Assembly (NCBI GenBank): GCA_949297565.1
Contig: CASFUI010000312.1
Coordinates: 1-7,208 of the forward strand
Direction of reading: 5' to 3'
Origin: an uncultured Eubacteriales bacterium
GTDB taxonomy: Bacteria; Bacillota; Clostridia; Lachnospirales; Lachnospiraceae
DNA: 7,208 nucleotides
Shown here piece by piece: positions 1 through 4,981 of the stretch. How positions within the stretch are numbered: the first letter of the stretch is position 1; each line of letters opens with the position of its first letter. The notes below the pieces were generated by a model. It was not told the origin of the DNA and searched no databases. It worked only from the letters and a program-made list of their open reading frames with translations. The position numbers and the translations under genes are program-made.

Positions 1-1
1 C

Positions 2-31
2 AACAACGGTTGCGGATGCGGCTGCGGCTGA
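2..31 (+). CDS. C-terminal end of a Cys/Gly-rich protein (partial, 5' end outside window)
   Basis: Only the last nine codons and a TGA are visible. They read NNGCGCGCG, with mixed glycine codons (ggt, gga, ggc), which looks like a coding Cys-Gly tail of the kind seen on small clostridial proteins. The function cannot be read from so little. Frame 3 is also open, from position 3 to a TAA at 90-92, and would place the stop closer to the terminator at 114-166, but its Ala-rich product resembles nothing I know. I prefer frame 2 with modest confidence. Confidence 0.4.
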   Translation, partial: NNGCGCGCG

Positions 32-113
32 TAATATCAGGCAGAAGGAAAAATATGCAATTACGACCGCTGTAAATAATACAGCAGCGTAAAATCAACC
101 TGTCTTAACACAT

Positions 114-166
114 ACAAAACGGAGCCTTCCCCGCTTTTACAAGCGGGGGCAAAGGCTCCGTTTTGT
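114..166. terminator. Strong bidirectional intrinsic terminator
   Basis: Arms ACAAAACGGAGCC (114-126) and GGCTCCGTTTTGT (154-166) are perfectly complementary. An inner GC stem, CCCCGCT with AGCGGGG, continues them, with a 3-nt bulge on the 3' side. The outer arms supply a TTTTGT tract in either direction. On the plus strand it would end the gene whose tail is at 2-31. On the minus strand it would end transcription from the small ORF at 258-404. Confidence 0.85.
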
Positions 167-180
167 CCGCTTTACTGTAA

Positions 181-212
181 GCCGCCAAACACAAACATTT
201 GCGCATGGCGGC
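181..212. repeat. Short inverted repeat between terminator and small ORF
   Basis: GCCGCCA (181-187) and TGGCGGC (206-212) are perfect 7-nt inverted arms around an 18-nt loop. There is no U-tract. On the minus strand it lies in the 3' trailer of the ORF at 258-404, so it could be an RNA-stabilising stem or chance. No function is assigned. Confidence 0.4.
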
Positions 213-257
213 ACCTTATTATCGTGTAATATTTTTAATCTCTGGCGCTTATTCCTC

Positions 258-404
258 TCAGCGTTTTGATTTCTTGTTGTCTCCTGTCATATTTCTGCTG
301 TCCTTTACTGTATTTGTGTTGTCCTTTCTTTTATTTTTTTCCATACAGGCAGCATCTATCTCATAAATCGAAGTCTCATCTATAACGACAATATTTTCCG
401 GCAT
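258..404 (-). CDS. Possible small hypothetical protein, 48 aa
   Basis: The ORF begins MPENIVVIDETSIYEID and ends in a Lys/Arg/Asn-rich tail (residues 22-48), giving a short hydrophobic or acidic start and a strongly basic, probably disordered end. It has no signal peptide or membrane segment. A GGAGGATAAGG stretch (411-421 read on the minus strand) lies 6-12 nt before the ATG and is a good ribosome site. A possible promoter is TTGCAC (496-501) with TATAAT (475-480), though the spacer is only 15 nt. Its transcript would run to the terminator at 114-166. I do not recognise a named family. Real expression is plausible but not proven, because an ORF this short could occur by chance. Confidence 0.45.
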   Translation of the reverse strand: MPENIVVIDETSIYEIDAACMEKNKRKDNTNTVKDSRNMTGDNKKSKR

Positions 405-445
405 ATCAAGCCTTATCCTCCATTAATGGTCTTTAATATAATATA

Positions 446-496
446 TTCATAACTCATCTTTTACCGCATATATTATTATAGATTTTTTAAGGCAGG
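446..496 (+). promoter_or_regulatory. Candidate promoter and Shine-Dalgarno for the 504-1485 gene pair
   Basis: TTCATA (446-451) and TATATT (469-474) are 17 nt apart and match the sigma-A hexamers at four and five of six positions. The predicted start lies near 481. AAGGCAGG (489-496) follows, seven bases before the ATG at 504. The surrounding sequence is very AT-rich, so the hexamers could be accidental. A minus-strand -10 candidate overlaps the same stretch, and the region may be divergent. Confidence 0.35.
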
Positions 497-503
497 TGCA
501 ATC

Positions 504-1175
504 ATGGCAGAAAAACTTCCTATTACAACATTTGACATGCTTACGCTGCCTGCTAACCTTCAAATGTTTAAGGCCATGATTCCATTTTTAGATTATCCGC
601 TGGCAAAAATGCTTTCTATGATTATCCGAATTAACGAACTTAATTATACAATCCAATATTACAGAAATCCTCGCCGTTATACCATGTTTTCCGCATGCAG
701 CGACGGCTCCCTTAAAACGTCCGCAAATTCAATTTCTGCTTTGCTTGAAAATGAAGAATTTGTCAATGCAATTCTGCCTTACTGTCCGGCTGAATATGCA
801 AATATAATAAAAAATTTTAAGACCTTCTCAAAAATGTCGGAATTATTTAACATAGCAAATGCCATGAATTCAGGCGAAAACAGAGAGCCTGGCTCAGAAA
901 CAAATCAGGGAATGGACTTCGGCATTAACCCTGCAATACTGTCAGGCCTGTTTTCAGGAATGACAGGTGCAAAAGGCACGACAAACAGCGCACCGCCTGA
1001 AAATTCAGGCGATAACACATCAGAGCCTCCGCAGGCTGACCAAAACAGCTCTATGAACAATGCACTCAACAATCTTATGAACCCCGAGCAGCAAAAAATG
1101 TACGATGAATATATTAAACAGCTCGACTTTCTTGACAGCAAACTGAATGAAACCGATAAAGAAAACGAAGAATAA
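504..1175 (+). CDS. Hypothetical protein with duplicated helical motif, 223 aa
   Basis: I do not recognise a named family. The protein appears cytosolic, with no signal peptide or clear membrane helix. The N-terminal half is helical and hydrophobic. Residues 24-50 (AMIPFLDYPLAKML...) and 89-115 (AILPYCPAEYANII...) align without gaps, sharing A, P and A at equal spacing (A24/P27/A34 and A89/P92/A99) followed by hydrophobic pairs. A weaker third copy may sit around 190-214 (NLMNPEQQKMY...). Residues 123-184 are low-complexity, rich in Ser, Asn, Pro, Gly and Glu, and probably flexible, interrupted by a Gly-rich hydrophobic patch (137-156). The C-terminus is acidic. Start 504 is supported by AAGGCAGG seven bases upstream. 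A second plus-strand unknown gene starts 70 bp after the stop, so the two are probably co-transcribed. Confidence 0.75.
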   Translation: MAEKLPITTFDMLTLPANLQMFKAMIPFLDYPLAKMLSMIIRINELNYTIQYYRNPRRYTMFSACSDGSLKTSANSISALLENEEFVNAILPYCPAEYANIIKNFKTFSKMSELFNIANAMNSGENREPGSETNQGMDFGINPAILSGLFSGMTGAKGTTNSAPPENSGDNTSEPPQADQNSSMNNALNNLMNPEQQKMYDEYIKQLDFLDSKLNETDKENEE

Positions 1176-1194
1176 TTTACCGAATATTTCCAAG

Positions 1195-1217
1195 TCATTT
1201 TACATAATATAAAATGA
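1195..1217. repeat. AT-rich hairpin between the two unknown genes
   Basis: TCATTTTA (1195-1202) and TAAAATGA (1210-1217) form a perfect 8-bp AT-only stem with a 7-nt loop, in the 70-bp gap between the genes. It has no U-tract and is too weak for a standard terminator. It might tune mRNA stability or be a chance palindrome in AT-rich DNA. Confidence 0.35.
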
Positions 1218-1245
1218 TACATAAACATGAAAGGTAATGCAGATT

Positions 1246-1485
1246 ATGCCTGATTTAGATTTCAGAAAACAACTTATAATCAACGAATTCAAAACAATGT
1301 CAAAGGGAAAAAACAAGGAGGAAATCCTGCCGCTGCTTCTTGCTCTGAGCAGCAAGGCAAAACAGGCAGGCATACAATTTACAAAAGATGATATGCTTCT
1401 GGTCATTGACCAGGTCAAAGACGAACTCACAGAACAAGAAAAAAAACTGCTGCCTGAAATATTATCACTAATGGGACGCCAATAA
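1246..1485 (+). CDS. Hypothetical small helical protein, 79 aa
   Basis: The product starts MPDLDFRKQLIINEF and is predicted from its pattern to be almost entirely helical, charged and cytosolic. It has a central LPLLLALSSKAKQ segment (about residues 28-40) and a Glu/Lys-rich helix ending LLPEILSLMGRQ. I do not recognise a named family. An in-frame ATG lies at 1237, but GAAAGG (1229-1234) would then be only two bases away. From ATG 1246 the gap is 11 bases, so 1246 is the better start. It follows the 223-aa gene by 70 bp on the same strand and probably shares its transcript. Its last 59 bp overlap the end of the convergent DUF1294 gene. Confidence 0.7.
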   Translation: MPDLDFRKQLIINEFKTMSKGKNKEEILPLLLALSSKAKQAGIQFTKDDMLLVIDQVKDELTEQEKKLLPEILSLMGRQ

Positions 1486-1684
1486 CAAATTTTTTATGTC
1501 TGGTTTTATGCCTGAACGCATACATTCCTGCCCATGCTCCAAGCGAGCCGCCGGCAATAGCAATACCCAGAAGAGCGCTCTCAGGGGTGCGCCATTTTCC
1601 GCGAATTGCCTTTTTCTTGTCAATTCCATACATTACAAATGCCGCAAAATTAACAGCAGCGAGATAAATCAGAAAATACGTCAT
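1427..1684 (-). CDS. DUF1294 family small membrane protein, 85 aa
   Basis: The sequence carries the family signature in order: YGIDKKKA (19-26), an RTPE motif (32-35), a GGSLGAWAGM segment (45-54), RHKTRHKKF (58-66) and a hydrophobic tail. About three membrane segments are visible (roughly 3-19, 37-56 and 67-85), so it should sit in the cytoplasmic membrane. The molecular function of DUF1294 is unknown to me. Length is normal for the family, so it is complete. Start 1684 is fixed by GGAGG (1692-1696) seven bases upstream. The leuS stop lies 74 nt upstream on the same strand, with a hairpin between them. The C-terminal codons overlap the convergent gene ending at 1485, and both frames look genuine. 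Confidence 0.9.
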   Translation of the reverse strand: MTYFLIYLAAVNFAAFVMYGIDKKKAIRGKWRTPESALLGIAIAGGSLGAWAGMYAFRHKTRHKKFVIGVPLVIIFQAAVFFLVL

Positions 1685-1696
1685 CTGTAAACCTCC

Positions 1697-1744
1697 AAAA
1701 GCAGCCGGAATCAGCGCTTTACAGCACCGCTTCCGGCTGCTTTT
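1697..1744. terminator. Bidirectional terminator or attenuator hairpin after leuS
   Basis: AAAAGCAGCCGGAA (1697-1710) and TTCCGGCTGCTTTT (1731-1744) are perfect inverted arms around a 20-nt loop, with an extra GCG/CGC pairing inside. On the minus strand the stem starts 14 nt after the leuS stop, and its T-tract (TTTT) runs directly into GGAGG, the DUF1294 ribosome site. On the plus strand TTTTACT follows the stem, so it can also end transcripts coming from the 504-1485 genes, but only after crossing DUF1294 in antisense. Confidence 0.75.
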
Positions 1745-1758
1745 ACTAAGTCTTTAAT

Positions 1759-4176
1759 TTATTTTGCAACTACATTGATAATTCTTCCAGGCACATAGAT
1801 TTCTTTCACAGTATTTTCAGGATATTTGTCACCCAGAGCCGCCTTTGCCGCCGCAATGGCTGTATCCTTATCAGCATCGACCGAAAGAGTTACTTTACCT
1901 TTCATCTTGCCGTTAATCTGGACAGCTATTTCAATCTCATCATCCTTCATTGCCTCTTCATCGTAAGACGGCCAGAGATTGTCCTCAAATACACTTGTAG
2001 TATGACCGAGCTGCTCCCAGAGTTCCTCTGAGACATGAGGCGCAAACGGCGCAAGAAGTGTGACTGCTGTCTCAAGAGTAGCCTTGTCAATGCCTCCCTG
2101 CTTCTTCGCAATATCAATAAGCTTGTTTGTATACTCCATAAAACCGCTTACAACCGTGTTAAGGCTGAAGCTCTCAATTCTTGTTGTGATGTCATATACC
2201 ATTTTATGACGGAGCTTAAAGACCTCTTCTGTCTCTGCAAAGTTTTTGTCTGCATTGTCCGATACCAAATTCCAGAAACGAGATATAAATCTGCGCACGC
2301 CGTCGATACCTCTGTCATCCCACTCCGCATCCATTTCAGGCGGTCCGACGAAAAGCTCATACATTCTGAGCGCGTCACAGCCGTAATCCTCGATAAGGTC
2401 GTCAGGCGACACTACATTTCCCATTGACTTGCTCATCTTTATTCCGTTCTTTCCGGTAATCATACCCTGATTAAACAGCTTTGTAAAAGGCTCGTCAAAA
2501 TCCACAACCCCGATGTCGTGCAGGAATTTTGTATAAAATCTCGAATACAGAAGATGAAGGACCGCATGCTCAACTCCTCCGATGTACATATCTACAGGAA
2601 GGTATTTATCGGCCTTCTCTCTGCTTACAAGCTCTTCTTTATTTTTATTGTCAACATATCTCAGGAAATACCATGAAGAGCCTGCCCACTGAGGCATGGT
2701 ATTTGTCTCTCTCTTTGCAGGCTTACCGCAGCATGGACATGTCGTATTCACCCACTCGTCAATAGCCGCAAGAGGCGATTCACCCGTACCGGTAGGCTCG
2801 TATTTTTCAACCTCAGGAAGAAGAACAGGGAGCTGGTCCTCCGGAACAGGAACACATCCGCAGTCAGGGCAGTGAACTATAGGAATTGGCTCTCCCCAAT
2901 ATCTCTGTCTTGAGAATACCCAGTCACGAAGCTTATAATTTACCTTTTTCTTTCCAAAGCCAAGCTTCTCAATCATCTCCGGAGCCTCTTTTTTAAGCAC
3001 TGACGATTCCATACCGTTCCACTCGCCGGAGTTAATCATAGTTCCTGAAGCCTCCGTATAAGCCTCTGTCATATTTTCGATTTCCTTGCCGTCCTTAGCT
3101 ATAACCTGAATAATCGGCAGGTCAAACTTCTTAGCGAACTCAAAGTCCCTGTCGTCATGGGCAGGAACGCACATAATGGCGCCTGTACCGTAATCAGCAA
3201 GCACATAGTCGGAAAGCCAGATAGGCACTTTCTTTCCGTTAAGCGGATTTATTGCATATGAACCCGTAAATACACCTGTCTTTTCTTTATCCTGCATACG
3301 GTCGATATTTGAACGCGTTGAAGCCCTGAAAATATAATCTTCAACATCCTTTCTTGTCTCGTCTGTCGCAAGACTCTTCGCAAGACTGTGCTCAGGAGCA
3401 AGCACCATAAAAGTTGCACCGTGCAGGGTGTCAGGTCTTGTAGTGTAAACTGTTATGCTCTCATCTCTTCCCTCAACCTTAAAGTCCACCTCTGCGCCGT
3501 ACGACCTTCCTATCCAGTCGCTCTGCATCTTTTTAACCTTCTCAGGCCAATCAAGCTTACCAAGGTCTTCAAGCAGACGGTCGGCATAGGCTGTAATTTT
3601 CAACATCCACTGCTTCAGTTTTTTCTTTGTCACCACTGAATGACAGCGCTCACAGCAGCCGTTTACGACTTCCTCATTTGCAAGACCAGTCTTGCAGGAC
3701 GGACACCAGTTGATAGGCATCTCCTTTTCATAGGCAAGACCCGCCTTGAACATTTTAACAAAAATCCACTGTGTCCATTTATAGAATTCAGGGTCTGTCG
3801 TATTTACTTCCATATCCCAGTCATAAACCGCCGCTATGTCCTGAATCTGTCTCTTTATGTTGGCAACATTGTTAGCCGTTGAAATTCTTGGATGTACTCC
3901 GTTCTTTATAGCATAATTTTCCGCCGGAAGTCCGAACGCATCCCAGCCCATAGGATGAATTACGTAATAGCCATGCATAATCTTATATCTGCTCCACACA
4001 TCACTGATTACATAACCTCTCCAGTGTCCTACATGCAGTCCGCTTCCTGAAGGATACGGGAACATATCAAGACAGTAGTATTTCGGCTTTTTGCCGTCAT
4101 TTACATTGATAGGGTGCGCTTCCCAGTTTCCGCGCCATTTTTTTTCGACAACTTTGTGATTATAAGCTGCTGCCAT
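1759..4176 (-). CDS. leuS: Leucyl-tRNA synthetase, 805 aa
   Basis: LeuS is a cytosolic class I synthetase that charges tRNA-Leu with leucine using ATP. Visible landmarks, in order: the HIGH-type motif HVGH (48-51) in a PYPSGSG context; a zinc-type Cys cluster (158, 161, 174/175, 178); the CP1 editing domain with TTRPDT (245-250) and GTGAIMCVPAHDDRD (330-344), whose final Asp matches the position of the conserved editing Asp; the SRQRYWGEPIP block (422-432); a second Cys cluster (436, 439, 441, 480, 482, 483); KMSKS (580-584); an anticodon-binding helical region; and a C-terminal tRNA-binding domain (about 748-805). Length is normal for bacterial LeuS. The frame stays open to an ATG at 4242, but GGAGG (4183-4187) six bases before ATG 4176, and the usual MAAAYNH-type beginning, make 4176 the start. 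Confidence 0.97.
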   Translation of the reverse strand: MAAAYNHKVVEKKWRGNWEAHPINVNDGKKPKYYCLDMFPYPSGSGLHVGHWRGYVISDVWSRYKIMHGYYVIHPMGWDAFGLPAENYAIKNGVHPRISTANNVANIKRQIQDIAAVYDWDMEVNTTDPEFYKWTQWIFVKMFKAGLAYEKEMPINWCPSCKTGLANEEVVNGCCERCHSVVTKKKLKQWMLKITAYADRLLEDLGKLDWPEKVKKMQSDWIGRSYGAEVDFKVEGRDESITVYTTRPDTLHGATFMVLAPEHSLAKSLATDETRKDVEDYIFRASTRSNIDRMQDKEKTGVFTGSYAINPLNGKKVPIWLSDYVLADYGTGAIMCVPAHDDRDFEFAKKFDLPIIQVIAKDGKEIENMTEAYTEASGTMINSGEWNGMESSVLKKEAPEMIEKLGFGKKKVNYKLRDWVFSRQRYWGEPIPIVHCPDCGCVPVPEDQLPVLLPEVEKYEPTGTGESPLAAIDEWVNTTCPCCGKPAKRETNTMPQWAGSSWYFLRYVDNKNKEELVSREKADKYLPVDMYIGGVEHAVLHLLYSRFYTKFLHDIGVVDFDEPFTKLFNQGMITGKNGIKMSKSMGNVVSPDDLIEDYGCDALRMYELFVGPPEMDAEWDDRGIDGVRRFISRFWNLVSDNADKNFAETEEVFKLRHKMVYDITTRIESFSLNTVVSGFMEYTNKLIDIAKKQGGIDKATLETAVTLLAPFAPHVSEELWEQLGHTTSVFEDNLWPSYDEEAMKDDEIEIAVQINGKMKGKVTLSVDADKDTAIAAAKAALGDKYPENTVKEIYVPGRIINVVAK

Positions 4177-4519
4177 GTCTAGCCTCCACGCTGCGGCTTG
4201 TATTTTAGAAGCAGTCACCTCATTATGCTTATACAAAAACATTCGGTCCGACTCTGGCTTTTGCGCAGCACAAAACCAGCAGGCTGAAATAATTCAAGCG
4301 GCGTCTTTGCCGTCAGCCTTAAGCTCCTCAATTCAATAAAATATTAGATAAAATAATAAAATACTGATGAATTACAATCAAATATCCCTCTGCAAGCAAC
4401 ATAGCGTCAGACTTGCAGCGCTGGAAAACAGCGGAATATCCGACCCTCGCGGCAGCCGCCGAATATCGGCACAGGTGCTTCTGTCCGGCTCGTTGCTCGC
4501 GGTAATAAATCCACACTTA
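4177..4519 (-). promoter_or_regulatory. Long structured 5' leader of leuS, no T-box consensus found
   Basis: About 340 nt lie between the predicted transcription start (near 4519) and the leuS ATG, with no convincing gene. Perfect stems are visible: GCCGA/TCGGC (4458-4462 with 4466-4470), CGCTG/CAGCG (4419-4423 with 4429-4433), CTGCAAG/CTTGCAG (4390-4396 with 4412-4418), AGGCTGA/TCAGCCT (4281-4287 with 4313-4319) and a bulged CTGG...CCAG hairpin (4254-4279). Positions 4381-4500 are 70/120 GC (58%), while 4321-4380 are 12/60 (20%). The AGGGTGGNACCGCG T-box element typical of Firmicutes synthetase leaders was not found on the coding strand. No hairpin here ends in a clear U-tract. It could be an unrecognised cis-regulator or an inserted structured repeat. 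Confidence 0.55.
4183..4187 (-). promoter_or_regulatory. Shine-Dalgarno of leuS (decides the start)
   Basis: GGAGG read on the minus strand, six bases before the ATG at 4174-4176. The alternative upstream in-frame ATG at 4240-4242 has no comparable site, so the extra 22 residues it would add are not expected in the protein. Confidence 0.85.
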
Positions 4520-4525
4520 GAGGAT

Positions 4526-4553
4526 ATTTTAGCATAACCGCGCTATTTGTCAA
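4526..4553 (-). promoter_or_regulatory. Sigma-A type promoter for leuS
   Basis: Read on the minus strand, TTGACA (4548-4553) is followed after 16 nt by TAAAAT (4526-4531), with TGC directly before the -10, an extended -10. This is the best promoter match in the window. Transcription should start near 4519 and run through the structured leader into leuS. Confidence 0.8.
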
Positions 4554-4588
4554 GAAAATAGGATTTCTTGCAGCGCACTCTTTTACAT

Positions 4589-4606
4589 TGTATTTTTTTT
4601 AATACA
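4589..4606. repeat. AT palindrome in the divergent intergenic region
   Basis: TGTATT (4589-4594) and AATACA (4601-4606) flank six T residues. It lies between the leuS promoter and the proposed tyrA promoter, where an operator would be placed, but AT-rich palindromes are common by chance and no regulator is encoded in the window. Confidence 0.25.
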
Positions 4607-4651
4607 TTTCACAAAGCCCTTTTATTTTTCGCTTTAAAGTATTAAAGTATA

Positions 4652-4657
4652 TATAAT
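4652..4657 (+). promoter_or_regulatory. Candidate -10 element for the tyrA leader transcript
   Basis: A perfect TATAAT sits in the intergenic region facing tyrA. The -35 region is poor: TTCGCT lies 18 nt upstream. If used, transcription would start near 4664 and give a leader of about 315 nt. The match lies in AT-rich DNA, so it is only a candidate. Confidence 0.4.
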
Positions 4658-4762
4658 TTTATTTAAGAACAAAGAGTTCACAAGCGAATTCTTCCGCGAG
4701 GTGCGGATTTGTAAGAATAATCACCTTTCCGTGCCTATGCGATTCTGCTAAGCATTTTTATT

Positions 4763-4794
4763 CAAAATCTGTCTATATTTGCAGATTTTGTTTT
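4763..4794 (+). terminator. Intrinsic-terminator-like hairpin inside the tyrA leader
   Basis: CAAAATCTG (4763-4771) and CAGATTTTG (4782-4790) form a perfect 9-bp stem with a 10-nt loop, followed at once by TTTT on the plus strand. The minus strand has no U-tract after it, so it is oriented toward tyrA. The stem is AT-rich and so moderate in strength. It could end a short RNA of about 130 nt starting near 4664, or act as an attenuator for tyrA. Confidence 0.5.
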
Positions 4795-4818
4795 ATACAT
4801 TAATTTACGGAGATAAGT

Positions 4819-4887
4819 GTGAAAAATCACGCTGAGGCGCTGATTGTTTCACAAGCATGCAAAGCATGGCTGGCTATTTGTTTCTGA
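4819..4887 (+). CDS. Possible 22-codon leader ORF before tyrA
   Basis: GTG at 4819 is preceded by GGAG (4809-4812) with a six-base gap. The ORF reads VKNHAEALIVSQACKAWLAICF and ends at TGA 4885-4887. It lacks the run of Tyr or Phe codons expected of a classical attenuator peptide for this pathway, so a sensing role is not supported by codon content. Its stop codon falls inside the loop (4880-4891) that can pair with the region touching the tyrA ribosome site, so translation of it would disturb that structure. It may be chance. Confidence 0.2.
   Translation: MKNHAEALIVSQACKAWLAICF
4820..4852 (+). ncRNA. Hairpin at the 5' side of the tyrA structured leader
   Basis: The arms around 4819-4829 (GTGAAAAATCA) and 4841-4852 (TGATTGTTTCAC) pair over about 11 positions with a single bulge, around a loop starting CGCTGAGG. 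It sits just upstream of the proposed pseudoknot and overlaps the possible leader ORF. It is treated as one element of the tyrA leader RNA. Confidence 0.4.
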
Positions 4888-4975
4888 GCGAAAGCAAATA
4901 GCACTAATGGCAGATGAGAAACCGCCTGCGCGGATTTCTCATCGCCTCTTCGCGACAAGTCGCTCAGAAACGAGG
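4873..4975 (+). promoter_or_regulatory. Candidate pseudoknot leader RNA controlling tyrA translation
   Basis: Three pairings are visible directly. P1: GCTATTTG (4873-4880) with CAAATAGC (4895-4902), 8 bp and perfect. P2: 4909-4925 with 4930-4946, 16 bp with single bulged A's at 4912 and 4934. PK: 4880-4891 with 4960-4971, 12 bp and perfect, joining the P1 loop to the sequence directly before the tyrA Shine-Dalgarno GAGG (4972-4975). P1 and PK could coexist as a pseudoknot enclosing P2, apart from G4880, which both use. Alternatively they could act as competing folds. Either way, access to the tyrA ribosome site could change. I do not match it to any riboswitch class I know, and no ligand can be inferred. 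A dispersed palindromic repeat is the main alternative. Confidence 0.5.
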
Positions 4976-4981
4976 ATTTTT

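Noticed and set aside
3..92. Frame-3 reading of the first bases as the gene tail
   Set aside because: The Ala-rich product looks like an off-frame reading of a Cys-Gly repeat. It is kept only as the alternative to frame 2.
108..209. Minus-strand ORF starting MRKCLCLAAY from an ATG near 206
   Set aside because: It reads straight through the strong terminator at 114-166, and its sequence is just that palindrome translated.
905..1430. Minus-strand ORFs opposite the two unknown plus-strand genes
   Set aside because: They have no ribosome sites, and their Ser/Phe-rich products are typical shadows of Glu/Lys/Asn-rich coding sequence on the other strand.
2035..3882. Plus-strand and out-of-frame ORFs inside leuS
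   Set aside because: All lie within the complete, well-conserved LeuS reading frame and lack ribosome sites.
4177..4242. 22-residue extension of LeuS from ATG 4242
   Set aside because: No Shine-Dalgarno before 4242, while GGAGG precedes ATG 4176 at ideal distance and the family begins near there.
4328..4516. 62-codon minus-strand ORF in the leuS leader
   Set aside because: It begins with GTG almost at the predicted transcription start, has no ribosome site, and its coding stretch coincides with perfect RNA hairpins and then a 20% GC tail. Structured RNA explains it better.
4844..4981. N-terminal extension of TyrA by 46 residues from a TTG
   Set aside because: There is no ribosome site before the TTG, the extension resembles no TyrA sequence, and the stretch is taken up by strong RNA stems. 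ATG 4982 has GAGG six bases upstream.
4177..4981. T-box riboswitch before leuS or tyrA
   Set aside because: The AGGGTGGNACCGCG element and a matching terminator/antiterminator were looked for by eye on the relevant strands and not found. Fragments such as ACCGCG (near 4501 on the minus strand) lack the rest.
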